Of a stretch of 64,000 nt of DNA, positions 46,270 to 58,523 are shown one piece after another. A model generated the notes under the pieces. It saw only the letters and a list, made by a program, of their open reading frames with translations, did not search any database and was not told the DNA's origin. A program made the position numbers and the translations under genes. The stretch's first letter is position 1. Every line of letters starts with the position of its first letter. The stretch lies in assembly GCF_958979055.1 (NCBI RefSeq), contig NC_084893.1, positions 6,079,071 to 6,143,070 on the forward strand, given 5' to 3'. The stretch is from Alnus glutinosa (lineage: Eukaryota; Streptophyta; Magnoliopsida; Fagales; Betulaceae).

Positions 46270-48553
46270 AAACAAGTACGATTATTTTGGTTGCGGTGCT
46301 GTTATTGGTTGGAGTTTACTTTGCATTTAACCCTGGAAAAGGTGGTAGTGTAATTAAGGGGTCGTACTTTGTTGTGGTTATGGATTGTGGAAGCACAGGG
46401 ACGAGAGTGAATGTGTACAAGTGGATGGTAGGAGGTGTAAGTAACATGCACCTTCCTCTTTTGTTGCATTCTTACCCTGACAATGTTTCCAAGAGTTCAC
46501 TCTGGAAGAATTCTTGTCAGTATCACTGTATGCAAACTGAGCCTGGGTTAGATAAATTTGTCCGTAACTCCTCGGGAGTGAGAGCGTCTTTGGAACCATT
46601 GCTTATATGGGCAGAACAGGTAGTACCTCGTGAAAAACAAGGAGACACTCCTATTTTCGTTTTGGGTACTGCTGGGTTAAGGAGGTTGGCATTTGAGAAT
46701 GCTAGGCGGGTTTTTGAGGATGTAGAGACTGTCCTGAAGGAGCACATGTTTTTGTATAGGAAGAGTTGGATAAGGGTGTTGAGTGGCAAAGAAGAAGCTT
46801 ATTATGGTTGGGTTGCTCTAAACTATAAAATGGGGAGCTTTAAAAATTATTCAAGGTCTCCCACTTTGGGACTTATTGATCTAGGAGGTTCCTCGTTGCA
46901 GGTTGTGATGGAAATAGATGATGCAAGAAAAGGCATAGACTTAGTGACGTCAAAGATTGGTTCAATGGAACACAGGATTTTAGCGTACTCACTGCCAGCA
47001 TTTGGTTTGAATGAGGCATTTGATAGGAGTGTTGCCACGCTCATTCAAGCACAATGGTCCGGGAAAAATACTGGTAATACATTAGAAGTCAGACATCCTT
47101 GTCTTGGTTCTGATTTTGTACAAAACTTTACCTGCTCTGGTTGCTTAGGGCTTAATGCCACCAATCAGAAAATATTGAGTAGTCAAATATGGAGAGCTGA
47201 AGTTCCTATTTTGTATCTGGTTGGGGACCCCAATTGGGAGCGGTGCAAAGAACTTGCAAGGACTGCTGCCATCATTTCAAGCAATTTAGATTGGTCACGA
47301 CCAGCAGATGGTACAAACTGTAAAGCAAGCTCATCTTCCTATGGTGGTGAGTACTACTATACATTCCTCAGTGGCTGAATATGTATATATATTCTGGACA
47401 TATCCTGATATTTGTGTATTCACTCGTTTGGATTTGTTATGATTCTGAATTTTCTTCTGATAGCCTTAGGACTTCAGTAGGCTTTCTTATTGTCTACAAA
47501 TTACATAATTAAATATCATATTTCTTGTGCTGTTTAAGTATTGCAAATACTAGATTAAAGCTGTTCACCAAATGAAGGATTATGCACTTTCATTTATGAT
47601 AATTAAGCATCTCATCTAAGGATGGAATAAGCCATATATAATTCTTTTGCTCAATGATTACTATTTTCATGGTAATAGAAACTTAATTGTTACTCATGAT
47701 ACAACAACTGTCAAGGCACCACATGTTTGGTGAAGTTGAAACATAAAGCTACCTTCTTTTTGCTGGTGTATTATTATCTACAATATTGAATTGGCACGCC
47801 CAAATTTTCTTTCTTATGATAATAAATAGCGGTTAGTTGGGTTTCCCATATCAATGACCAGGAAGCCGTGTCGGTTTTCCATTTTTATTGCCATAACTTT
47901 TTATGCATTATGTGCTTTCTCCAATACATTTGGTTCATTTCTTTTCATTGAAGCGATTTGTAGGATTTATGTGCAGGAATTCACCTTTTAATTCGCACTT
48001 GTGATATGCAGGCAGTGATAACATTAATTTGACAGCTGTCACTTGCCTTTCTACACGGTTTCATGCTTTATCTGGATTTTTTGCTGTTCACAACACATTA
48101 AATTTGAGTCCAAGAGCTAACTTGACAAAGATTTGGGAGGAAGGCCAGCAGTTATGCTCAAGATCATGGGCAAACTTGAGCAGTATTTCCAGAAACCAAA
48201 ATTATGCTAGACAATATTGTTTCCGGGTGCCTTATATGGCATCACTCATTGAGGATGCGCTGTGTCTTGGTGATAAAGAGATAGTATTTGGTCCAGGGGA
48301 TGTTTCTTGGACATTAGGAGCTGCATTGATTGAAGGAAAACAGTTATTGCTGAGAGCTACCAAAGCTCAGGCTAGCATTTCTACCTTAAAGAATATGGTC
48401 ATGTCCTCTCCTGTTGTTCTGTTTGTTTTACTTCTCTGCCTTCTATTTATCATTTATCATTTCCAAATCAAGCTGCCTATGCCAAGCATGAAGGCTGCTG
48501 CTGCTGGAGTATCTTTGCCATCTTATACGCATCCGAAACGCCGACCTAACTAA
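46200..48553 (+). CDS. APY7: APY7-type apyrase (GDA1/CD39 family)
   Basis: Two coding exons, 46200-47346 and 48012-48553, join in frame to 562 aa. The ATG at 46200 is in a good context (GAT ATG G) and an in-frame stop lies upstream at 46164. Topology: N-terminal helix (about 25-43), a large lumenal or extracellular domain, and a C-terminal helix (VVLFVLLLCLLFIIYHF). Apyrase conserved regions are all visible: ACR1 VVVMDCGSTGTRVNVY (58-73), ACR2 FVLGTAGLRRL, ACR3 VLSGKEEAYYGW, ACR4 LGLIDLGGSSLQVVME and a C-terminal GPGDVSWTLGAAL. The motif CQYHCMQTEPGLDKFV points to the APY7 subgroup. These enzymes remove phosphates from nucleoside tri- and diphosphates, in plants mainly in Golgi/endomembranes; Arabidopsis APY6/APY7 act in pollen wall formation. 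An in-frame donor (GGT G/GTGAG) gives the junction. A 5' UTR intron is probable (about 45679-46146). Confidence 0.88.
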
Positions 48554-49234
48554 CTTCTGGCTACAGATGCGCATAAAATAATGTGTTAATAGTCAGACAT
48601 TCGTTGCATTTTCTCATACAACCATAATTCATTCATTATTTTAGGTTGAATACATGGTATATATGTTAGAAAAGATTCTGAATTGTGTGAGACGTGTAAA
48701 CTAGTTGGCATATTCAACATTTGGAATTGTCTGTAGCAACTATATCCTGGCACTTGAGTTCATGTCAGTGGGATAATTGCGGCATTCTCTGAACTTGGGT
48801 TGGAGCCTATTGTTAGATCTAATTTTTGAAGTTTCTATCTGGTCCCAAGCTTGATCAAGATCCTAGGTTAATCTCGCAGGGACAATCCTGTGTATAGTAT
48901 GTAATTGTTTGTTCAAATTACTGAATTTGACTTAAAACTTTTTCTCTTTCCCATCTCACCAGATGCCCATACCGATGCAGGGCACGCTGCATGCTCTGCC
49001 ACATATTGGTACTGACACCTGCACAGTAGCAGTATTCTGTAATAACTTTTAGACCAAAAGCATTATAATGGCTTAGCTTAGAAGCAATATTTAGGAAGGA
49101 GGGGAAATAGGCAATCACTTTCAATAATGAAATAGGCAATCGCTTTCATTTGTAGCATGTTCTTCTTTCCATCAATCACTCACTCAGCCGTGCTTCTGAA
49201 GTATAAGTGTGCCTAGCCCTTTAGAGCATTTAAA

Positions 49235-49270
<36 letters not shown>

Positions 49271-50258
49271 AAAGCCACGAAAACAAAATGGAACAATATT
49301 AACACTAACATGTTAGGACAACTGAGGGCTCAGAGCGCAACTTCCCCTCCAAGCTAAACAAAAACCCCGCTGTCATGGGAGGTCCCCTCCCCTCCTCCTC
49401 CCCACCTTACATTTAGTGCTTTTTGCCTTTTTTTAAAGACCTTATCCACCTCTTTTGAGGTTTTACTCGTCTCTTTTGAAGCTTTATCTATCGCCTTTAG
49501 CGATCTATCCGAAAGGATTTGTCTCAAAATCGTAACATCATCCTCCCCACTACTGCCATGCCACTTTCTCCGATTTGTCGCATCGTTCATCTCCTTCACC
49601 GCTCCACTCTCAGTCTCTGTTACTCTCGAAATTAACTTTGTTTTCAGATCTGGCTTTTTCTAAGCTAGATTGATCATCTCCTACCAGTTCAGTTCACCCT
49701 CGCAGCTCTGTCTGGTCCTCACATACCCGTGAGTCCCCACCGCTTCTTTCACCGATGTTGCTGTGTTTTGGGTTTATTGTTGTTTTTTTGTTGCTTTCTT
49801 GTTGTTTGGGGGCTTATAGTATCCACAAGACCATCTATGGTGCTCTTTTGATCTGGTTGCAAATTGTTTTGCAATTTTATCTCTGGACTTTGTGCTGGTG
49901 TCTCCTTCCGATGGCTTCGATTTAACCTTCATCAATGCCTTCTTTGCTATTGTAGTTCTCTTTTTGTTGTACTACTGTGGCGGGTTTTTTTTTTTTTTTG
50001 TGGGGTTTCAGGAAGGGTTGTTGGACCTTTTGAGGTTCGTGGCCCTTCTCATGCCTCTTGGCTGGACCATCCCTGTTACGCCTTATCTAACCGCCTTAAA
50101 TAATGGCCATTTTTCTTGGTGTTCGTGCCAAGAATCCATTGGGCTGTGTCATTTATTTTATGCATTCCCTTTTAATTTATATTTTCTTACATTGATATGG
50201 TTGTTTAAGTTGTCCAGCTCTTTATTGTTATTGTTGTTATTAGTTGTGGTTCATCTTT
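48554..50258. other. Apyrase 3' flank and repeat-like DNA
   Basis: The 3' UTR probably lies in the first 300-400 bases. (GA)n stands at 49237-49264. From about 49300 to 50250 the sequence is C/T- and T-rich with TTGTTGTTTTT-type tracts, like the leader or tail of a decayed LINE, but no domain can be read, so I leave it unassigned. Confidence 0.4.
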
Positions 50259-50269
50259 GATATACTTTT

Positions 50270-50385
50270 TTTTTTTTTTTGACATGTCCACACAAGAGGG
50301 GGGAGGGGAGATTCAAACTAGTGACCTCCGCTTCTTGAGGCGTGGTCCCTAGCCAATTGAACTACTCCTTTGGTCCTTTGGGACA
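50270..50385 (-). mobile_element. tRNA-derived SINE (intact)
   Basis: About 116 bp flanked by a perfect 11-bp duplication GATATACTTTT (50259-50269 and 50386-50396). The T run at the left is the poly(A) tail of a minus-strand copy. On the minus strand it begins near CCCAAAGGACC and contains a perfect pol III box A (TAGTTCAATTGG) followed by a box B-like GTTTGAATCTC about 40 nt on. Confidence 0.85.
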
Positions 50386-50773
50386 GATATACTTTTATAT
50401 ATATATAGGAACTTTTGAGCCTCTGACGTTATAAATCAACCGCATGGTGATTTATTGGCAAGCCCATTGACAATGGAGCTTGGAATTGGTCATGAGGTTT
50501 TATCCACATCAATAGTGACTAATAATTGTCTGTTAGCATGGCTAAACTTGGGGTCATAAATTACAGAAAACTGCTTAGAAAAAAAAAATAATAATTACTG
50601 AAAACTATTTTATACAAATTTTTTTATTTATGCACATTCAAATAATGAAGTACCATAGGTTTTACATAACATTTAAAATTACATAGATACATACATACAG
50701 ACACAGGATTCAAGACACAGTAATTTATGTTTCCTTAGCTCCAAGCACATAATAGGGCCACCCATGCCACAAT

Positions 50774-52861
50774 TTAGTATGCAGCTACTCCACTCAACTT
50801 ACAGCCATCTAATTCAGATGCATTAATATCCACCCAAACCTCATTTACACGCCCAATGATCCGGAATGGAGAACTGTACTGTGCAATCGAATAGGCATAA
50901 CCACTTGCAGAAGAAGTTGAATTTGCCCATGGAGACCTGCTCAAGCTAATGCCAAGTTTCTCTGCCTCTTCAACAATGTTATTATCCCTTGCAAATCCAG
51001 AGAACCTCCTAACAGCAATACAGTGACTGTCCCATGCAAAAGGTTTCAGGTTCAGTTCTGGGAGCGGGAGCGGAGGGCTAGCTTGGAACTTCACCGGCAA
51101 GTAAAACTGCACGAAATAGGCCGATGAGTGTAGAGGGCCGGCTCCCGGGACTATGCTTGTCAATACAGGAGCTGTCATTGCGATCCGGGAGAAATTCAGA
51201 TTGGCGCCTTGGATGTACTGGAACAACCTGTGAGACAACAGGAAAATATGTAGCAAAATGAAAAAGGTCTGAAAAAATAAAAGAGTGCACAAAGGATTTT
51301 ATGAACGTTAAAAGAAGACATGAATCTAGAATGATGATCTATACAAAAAGCAGAAATGCTTACAGAATTCTTGCACTGTCATGCTGGATACTAGGTTAAA
51401 AACAACAAACCACATGTTCTCTATTGAAGATAAACAAAATCAGCATAAGAAAGGTATCAATGCTGCTGAAGCAGGTTGCATATCGTTGTGATGGTTATAT
51501 TGATATAACTGAGGAAGAGTAAACGGAAAAATGCAGGGTATAAATCGTTTTTCATTGACAATATTTTCCACCTCGAAGGCTCGAACAAACCCCGGAAAAC
51601 ATTTTACACCAAGAAAGCTGTAACTCTATGGCTAACATAATTCTCAGTAGCCACAGCCTCATGATTCATGGAATCATGAAACGAGGACAGTGCTTTGAAG
51701 TATCCCCAAAACATCCACCTAAAAACTAAAATGCAACTCAGTATGTAGTCTTTCCAAGCCCTTTTATTTCTCAAACTTTAATTCCTATATCCTTCCATAA
51801 TTTTTAAATTTGTACTATCCCCTATCGAGTTTCAAGAACCAAGAGCACATCATCTGGAAGTACCAACAATTATAAAATATCCAGGCTAAAAAACTAAGGG
51901 AGTTCTGGCGGCTACCGCCAGGGCAGCCGGAGCACCACATGGTGGCAGCACCGCCACTATGGTGCTACAATTTTTCTTTATTATTATTATTTTTTTATTT
52001 TATAAAAATATTTCTCAATTTTTAATTTTTACAGGACACTTCCAAAATTTTATTAAACCAATTTTCAACTTTTACTTTTTTTCAATCAAAATTTTACCAA
52101 AGAGCTTGAAATTTCCTATTTATAATTACATTATATGATACAATCTAACACACGAGATACACAAAACTGATCATATTATTGCGAGAGGGTTTACACCTTA
52201 TCAGTTTTTTTTTTTGGTGGGGGGAGGGGGCTAGTAAATCATTTTAAACCTACTTGTTTGGTTCCAGAGAAAACCCAGAAAGAGCAAAGGAAACTAAATC
52301 TTGAATTACAGGATTTATTTCGATCGGGTCCCTGAAAATGTAATACCTTCAGATGAGAAACCAAGAATCAAATCAACTTCTTCTCTTTATTCTATAATTT
52401 CTCAGCAACCAAGCAGAAATCGGAAATCTTCACCCCGATTAAACCAAACTAAAACGTATCGGACTCAACTGAACATACACTTTTGACCCAAACTACATAA
52501 AAAAACAACAATAATAGAGAAATTTAAAAACCAAGGCCCAAAATTGCAAACTATAGAAGAAAAAAAAAATCGAAATTCCCGTTATTGATTGTCTTTTCCT
52601 TCATTTTCTCGGGAACCAAACAAAGAGGATAAATATGAGTGGTCAACGTAGTTAAAGTAAGTACCTATGGAAACCAAGCTTGGTGGCCTTGTCGAAGGAG
52701 ATGTCTTTGACGGGAGCAGACATCCACGTGGAGTCTCTATAGAGTCTGATCTCGAAGTTGGATTCGGAGTGAACCACCGTGTACTGTGGCGATTCGAGCG
52801 CGTAGCACAGACCCAGAAACCCAAAACACAGCACCACTACCACCGACCTTGCTTTCTCCAT
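50774..52861 (-). CDS. SOUL heme-binding family protein
   Basis: Two exons, 52665-52861 and 50774-51227, join in frame (CAT AG/G) to 216 aa. A signal peptide (MEKARSVVVVLCFGFLGLCYA, about 1-21) is followed by the SOUL/HBP fold: SPQYTVVHSESNFEIRLY, then FDKATKLGFHRLFQYIQGAN, the conserved MTAPVLT block, FYLPVKFQASPPLP, RRFSGFARDN and a C-terminal NEVWVDINASELDGC. Members bind heme or tetrapyrroles non-covalently. In plants they include cytosolic and secreted or vacuolar forms such as At1g17100, which this resembles. The exact ligand here is unproven. The 1.4-kb intron has no obvious insert except an AT-rich middle. The promoter side faces the 6.8-kb MULE. Confidence 0.88.
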
Positions 52862-53164
52862 CTCTCCCTCTTGCAAACACACAAAGCTCACCCTCAAGGT
52901 CGATCTGTCTTTGACTTCCCGCTCCTCACGACGTTTAGATCGTTTTGTTATGAAGTAATAAATAAATATAAAGAATAACATTATTTTGTAAATTTCATTT
53001 ATCCACCTCGTTACTCTCAAATTAAATAATTTGAAATTTTGTTTCAATATTTATCATTTTTATTAAATTGATATTTATTATATATTCTATTTAATATTTA
53101 TTAATCAAAGAAATTTTTCATACAAATTTATTAAATTGATATGTATTGTAAATTATATGTATTC

Positions 53165-53201
<37 letters not shown>

Positions 53202-53328
53202 TTTTTTTTTTATATAGGTATATATATATATATATATATTCTTAATAAAACCTATATAATTCTTTTTAATTTTTTCAACCTAATTTAAAGTAAAATTTTG
53301 TTCTTTATTATTTTAACGTTAATTATAA
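52862..53328. promoter_or_regulatory. SOUL gene upstream region with (AT)n
   Basis: AT-rich DNA between the SOUL start codon and the MULE insertion, with (TA)n runs at 53167-53199 and 53220-53239. A 5' UTR of about 100 bases is expected next to 52861. The MULE entered about 475 bp upstream of the ATG. Confidence 0.4.
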
Positions 53329-53746
53329 ATTTTAAAAGGGGAAAAGAGACTTTGCTCCCCTGATTTATCCACGTTGTGGCAATATAGCCCTCAATGTACC
53401 AAAATTTAGATATGACCCCCTAAACTTGTCAACGTGTGGCAAAAAATATAATCCGCCCATTCGCCCGTCTGTTTGGACGGAAAATCGGTCACATGTGTTG
53501 CACGTGACCGTTTAAGACATATATCCTACCCAAAATACTCCCGCCTCATCCAGCCTTTATCCCTTGCGTGCGTGTCTTTTTCCCTTTGTTTTTTATTAGT
53601 CCTGAGCGTGCATTTGGTCCCCACTCCCCAGTTTTCGCAACCATTTTTCTCATCTCCTTCACCAACAGCTCTACAAGAACTAGGGTTTTCCAAGTGGGCT
53701 TCTGGTTTTCGACATTGCTGACCTGTTTTCGCACCATTCCTCGAAG

Positions 53747-54772
53747 ATGCAACCATCGGGCACTGTTTCAACGGACTCGGAGTCTTCAAGGAGTGGGGCA
53801 ACTTCAAATGCAAAGCGGCTATGTTATTGCGGGGCACCGGTCTGTACGTCAACCTCCTACACCGAACGAAATTTTGGTAGAAGATTTATAAAATGCGAGA
53901 AGTATAAGGTAATTTAGGGTTTAGATTTTTAAGTGTATGTTTTATGCTGGGTATGTCGCATATATGGTGCATTTAAGTATTTTAATGCTGGGTATGTCGT
54001 ATATTGCATATTAATTTGAAGAAAAAAAAAAATATAAAGCCTGACATTTGAGGAAATAATGTTTGAAACTTTCTGTGTTGTAAACTCGGGTATGAGTTGA
54101 TTATATAATGATAGTCCAGTAAAAGTACGGTTTGTGTGGGTTGAAATTTGAGTACCTTTTTTAGTTTTTTTTTTTTTTAACGATGAAAAAAAAAATTAAG
54201 AGTTGAAGAAATTTGAATATATCTGAGGAAATTTATGCGTGGGTTGATTATATAAGCTCGGGTATGTGGGTTGAAATTTGAGTACCTTTTGTGGATCTTT
54301 TCTTTTCTTTTTTTCTTATTTTTTTTTCTGGTTTTTTGTTTTAGTGTTGCAGATTAATCGGGCTTGTCATTTTTTAGAGTGGGTTGATCCCAAAATGTGT
54401 TCACATGGAGAGAGGGTGGTACATCGTTTGCGGGAATGGCATATAAGTTTGATTCAAGAAGCTGCACGATGTCGTGCAATGGTGGAAACTGAAGTTGAAA
54501 AGTTGAAAGCCAATATGGAGACAAAAGAAGCCGAACGATGTCAATTTGTAGTTGAAGCAGAAGTTGCAAAGTCGAGGGCAAATATGGAGTGTGAAATTGC
54601 CGCCCTTCGTAAAGAAATCGAGATTTGGAAGATCAAATACAAAGCATCGAAGAAAATTTATAAGACAGTAATTGTATGTACATGGATATTGATAATTGTA
54701 TATTTGTTTATGGTTGGATCAAAATCGAAAGGTGTGTTCGATTCCAGACGTTATCGTATGTTGTTACTATGA
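53747..54772 (+). CDS. MULE accessory protein: GRF zinc finger, coiled coil, TM
   Basis: Two exons, 53747-53908 and 54353-54772 (GT-AG), give 193 aa. The zinc finger straddles the intron: LCYCGAPV (Cys26, Cys28), then NFGRRFIKC (Cys50) and CHFLEW (Cys59), the CxC...GRxF..C...CxFxEW pattern of zf-GRF. The GRF fold in other proteins binds single-stranded DNA or RNA ends. A long charged helix with heptad-like character (about 74-154, rich in Glu, Lys, Ala) follows, then one transmembrane helix (TVIVCTWILIIVYLFMV, about 159-175) and a short basic tail. No stop interrupts the frame, unlike the transposase. The ATG lies just inside the left TIR, so the TIR probably supplies the promoter. Similar zf-GRF/TM proteins are common in plant genomes, often near MULEs; their role in transposition is unknown to me. 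Confidence 0.75.
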
Positions 54773-55039
54773 AGACAATGATGCTTTTGTTTAGGGTTTA
54801 GGGTGATGTGTTTATGGTGATGTGTTTATGTTGATGTTTATGGTGGTTTTGTTTTGTAAACATCGTCCATTTTTTTTTTTTTTTTTTTTTTATGTGTTTA
54901 TGATGTTGTTTGCAAAGACAAATTTGTATGGAATGCATGATGGGAGCTAAAATGGACAACCTGAATGCACCAATGATGTAAGGCTTAAATTAGGAAGCAA
55001 ATAACCAAATTTGTCAATATATATTCACTTGTAGTTGCA

Positions 55040-55640
55040 ATTTTTTGTATTATAAATTTCACCAAAAATGCATAAACAAATGTGTCCACAAAAGTGTTTT
55101 AAGACATGCACACCAAAACCTGTCCAAATCTGTTCAAACATGCATAAACAAATCTGTCAACAAATAATCAAAATGGTTGAAAGTTTTTTTTGGTATCAAA
55201 AATTACACCAAAAGTGTCCAAATATGCATACCAAAACCTGTCCAAAAATAATCAAAATGGTTGAAAACAAAAATTGGCATAAAAAATTGCACCAAAAGTG
55301 TCCAAACATACATACCAAAACCTGTCCAAAAATCTGTCCAACATACATCCAAAACCACTATCATTACCAAACATACATGACCATTTACATAAACAACATT
55401 TCAACATTTGCAAGTAAATCTTACATGATCCAAATCTATCTAAATATGTCCATAAACTACTTCACACAAACCAAAAGTCCAACACCAGTCACATACAAAC
55501 TTCCCAAAAAACTATACAGTCCAAGAAACAAACCTCCCAAAAAACATTACAATCAAAAAACAAACCATTACAACACCGATCACATACCAATCATTACATT
55601 CCAAAAAATAAAAAGCATGTAAAAAAAAAAAAAGCAATGC
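55040..55640. repeat. Degenerate repeat array within the MULE
   Basis: Short motifs such as ATGCATA.ACAAA.CTGTCCA, ACCAAAACCTGTCCAAA and AATAATCAAAATGGTTGAAA recur irregularly. An accidental long frame on the plus strand has a biased, low-complexity composition and is not considered a gene. It lies between the convergent GRF and transposase genes and could hold their 3' ends. Confidence 0.55.
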
Positions 55641-55687
55641 CTCCATTCTGGCATTTTCTTTTTCTGCTTTGACTCCATAATTTGTAA

Positions 55688-56047
55688 TCATTTTTCAATG
55701 GAGTGTACCATCCTTTTTCCTTTGGCCGCTGTTGAGGATGTTGTCACTACACCACTGTCAGTAACTTGTGGGGTTCTTGGAGTCAATCCAACTACTTTCC
55801 CTCCTGTGTCTCCAGCAACAATAGTCCTAATAGTTAGGTCAATAAAAACAGGAGGTTGAGGATTAATTGGAACTGTCTGAAACATGTTCTTGATTCTACT
55901 AGACTCTCTCCTGGGTGGTGGTGGTGGTTTGGGTGCTGCCGGTTGCCTGTTCCAACTTGGCAATCTAAGTCCAACAAGGTCACTTTCCTGCCATAAGTTT
56001 AATCCAAAGAAGATTGATAAATAAGCTGGTAGGTAAGTAAGATGCAT
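55688..56047 (-). pseudogene. Possible last exon of the MULE transposase
   Basis: A 119-codon frame includes PKPPPPPRRESSRIKNMF and ends AAKGKRMVHSIEK. Proline-rich, basic C-termini of this kind are common in MuDR-type transposases after the zinc knuckle. It follows the transposase in the same orientation, separated by about 165 bp, but I could not confirm a splice junction. Confidence 0.4.
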
Positions 56048-56211
56048 TTTAAATACTAAACTAAAGTAAAATAAGTATCAAATTTCTCTCAACTGTTGTA
56101 GTAGGTGGGGCAGTGGGTTGCTGTGTATCACCAATAATTGTCCTTAAACTCTTCTAAGAACCAAAACACATTTGATTAATCACTATCATCCCCAAGTAAT
56201 TAAAGTGAATT

Positions 56212-58523
56212 TTAGGTCAAAAATTGAATCTCATATACTTTTTTGGTTGATGGTTGTGCACCACCCTTTCGATTGTTAGTTACTGCTAGTTCCCCTCCCT
56301 TTCGACTATTGGTTGCTGCTTGTGTCCCTCCCTTTCGACTGTTGGTTGTTGTTTGTGCACCTTCCCTTGTACTACTGCTACATCCAATGCTTTGTGCACC
56401 TCCCCTTCTAGGGCACAGCTTACCTTCCAATTTGCTGATACCATCTCTTTTTAGTTGGTACCTTCTCATAAGCTGCTTCCTAATCATTTAAAGCATTGTC
56501 AGAATAGGCTTGTCCCGAGCCTTCAAGATATATGAATTGAAGCATTCGGAGATATTGTTGACAAAGAGGTCACATTTAGGAGATTCGTTGAACCATGCTC
56601 GTGACCATCCACTGGGGTCAACCTTGTCTAGGTAGTCAAATGCATCAAGACTGATTCTCTTAATTTCTTCCATATGTATTCTGAAATCAACCTCAGTGTA
56701 AGACGATGCTACCTTCCACAACAATTCCTTCAAGGCCACCCCTCGAAACCCATTATCTCGAAAGTTGGCATATAAATGCCATACATATATTCGGTAATCT
56801 GCCATTGGAATAACAGTATCAAAACTTGGAATAAGACTCTGCATCATTCCAATGTACAAAAGGGTAAGTTTACATGTAGAACAAAAAAAAAAATCAGGAA
56901 ATCATAATATATAAAACTATGTAAGTAATTAATTTAACTAACCTTTTGTCGATCAGAAATGAATGTAGGAGAAGTGTGCCTCTCATGTGAACCAAGATCT
57001 AAAACTAGGCACTCCAAGAACCAAGTCCAACTATCTTTTGTCTCAGATTCTATAACGGCAATTGTAATCGGGTACATGTTGTTGTCGGCATCTCGACCAA
57101 CCGCAGCCAATAATATTCCCTTGTAGGGTCCTTTCAAAAAGCACCCGTCTAGGCCTATAACAAGCCTACAACCTTCCAAGAACCCTTTCTTTATGGATGC
57201 AAGGGACATGTAGAGTCTATGAAACTTAGCAGGAAAATTAGGGTTTGTTTTTTCAACCTTAAGTATTACACAGTTGCTCGGGTTAGTACGCCTTAAAGTC
57301 TCACAGTAATCCCACAGCCTGCCATACTGCTCACCCAAACAATCGTACAACCTCTTCCCTGCCTTTTTCCTACCTCTATACATTTGACTCCTACTTACTT
57401 CAACATTCCATTTCCTATTCACTTCATCTTGTATCACTTGCAGTGGCATGTCCGGCTGAATTTTAAACTTATCATATAGTTTATCTGATATCCACCTCTA
57501 ATTGACAATTGAGCTCTTGTATACTTGAGAACAAGTATGTTTAGGTCTTAAGGACCTCAATTCAAATGATGCATCAATCGCCATCTGTCTACCGTAAACT
57601 CTATACTGACAAGATGGATCTTTACATACTGCTACACACTTTGCTCTTTCATTTTTCATAAACTTTATGTCATTTCCCCTTCTAACACTGTACTGCTTAA
57701 CAGCTTCTCTAAAAAGTTGTATGCTAGAGAACTTCATTTTAAGCTTCAATTCTGGATTGCCTAGGTCAATTTCCTGGAACTCCACACCATGGTGAGATGA
57801 AATCCCACCATCCTCATCTTCACTAACAGTTGGTGACAATAGAATGTCACTTCTACCAATGTCAGAGTCTCTTTCATCAACCTCAACATCTTCAAATGAT
57901 ATCATTTTGATGTTACCAGATGGCCCACTCTCGCCATTACCATCATCCAAAATATCCCCACTCTCACTCCCACCCTCTACATCAGCACTATCATCACCAT
58001 CCCCATCCTCATTCCCATTCCCATTCTCATCCCCATCACCCTCCACACCCTCATCCGTTTCTGGCATTGTTGGGGGGCTAGCACTATCCCTCAGACAATC
58101 AAAAACATATTCATCATCACTTATTTTATCATCCCACCATGTGTCGTTATAATCAACCCTACCTCCATCATCTTCCTCTTCATCATTTTCTCAATCTTCC
58201 CCATCCTCACCTACATTACTTTGGAAAGAAACAATATAAAGCTCTACAACAAGAGTATCCACATGTTTGGCAACCAAATAAGCCACATCATAATATGAGA
58301 AAAGTAGTTGTAAACCATCCACTAGATTTTTGGTAGGGTCCCTAACGTAAATCAAATCACCTGGACTGTACCCATATTGTCCCAAAATAGACTCAATCAA
58401 GACAAATGTCATATTATCCGGATCCACATGTTCTGGATGAACATCCACTTGACCCCCCACATAAATTCATCCACATTTTTTATCAAACCTACCCCTGTGG
58501 TTTATCTCAAACACCAATTTCAT
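56212..58523 (-). pseudogene. MuDR-type MULE transposase, broken by in-frame stops
   Basis: The frame is continuous except for nonsense codons. From the ATG at 58523: a PB1-like N-terminal domain (MKLVFEINHRGRF...YVGGQVDVH, then LGQYGYSPGDLIYVRDP), an acidic Asp/Gly-rich linker, the MuDR DNA-binding domain (LKMKFSSIQLFREAVKQYSV, CQYRVYGRQ, LRPKHTC), and the MULE catalytic domain (LVIGLDGCFLKGPYKG with the first Asp, FISDRQK with the second). A 104-bp intron (56839-56942) joins QK to SLIPSFD, and the NNISECFN region follows. In-frame stops stand at 58467-58469 (TGA), 58191-58193 (TGA), 57498-57500 (TAG) and 56488-56490 (TAA). After KLEGKLCPR the usual SWIM zinc-binding region is missing and a tandem RKGGxQ repeat follows. 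No working enzyme can be made from this copy. Confidence 0.88.
56228..56420 (-). repeat. In-frame RKGG repeat in the transposase tail
   Basis: A unit of about 42 bp encoding TNSRKGGTQAA-like peptide is repeated three to four times at the C-terminal end of the broken transposase, where the SWIM zinc-finger region would be expected. Confidence 0.75.

Noticed and set aside
54354-54581. Minus-strand frame opposite the GRF gene
   Set aside because: It is antisense to the coiled-coil coding sequence and has no independent support.
55068-55622. 184-codon plus-strand frame rich in Lys, Thr, Pro, Asn, Gln
   Set aside because: It comes from the degenerate repeat array between the MULE genes; composition is that of a repeat and no domain is visible.
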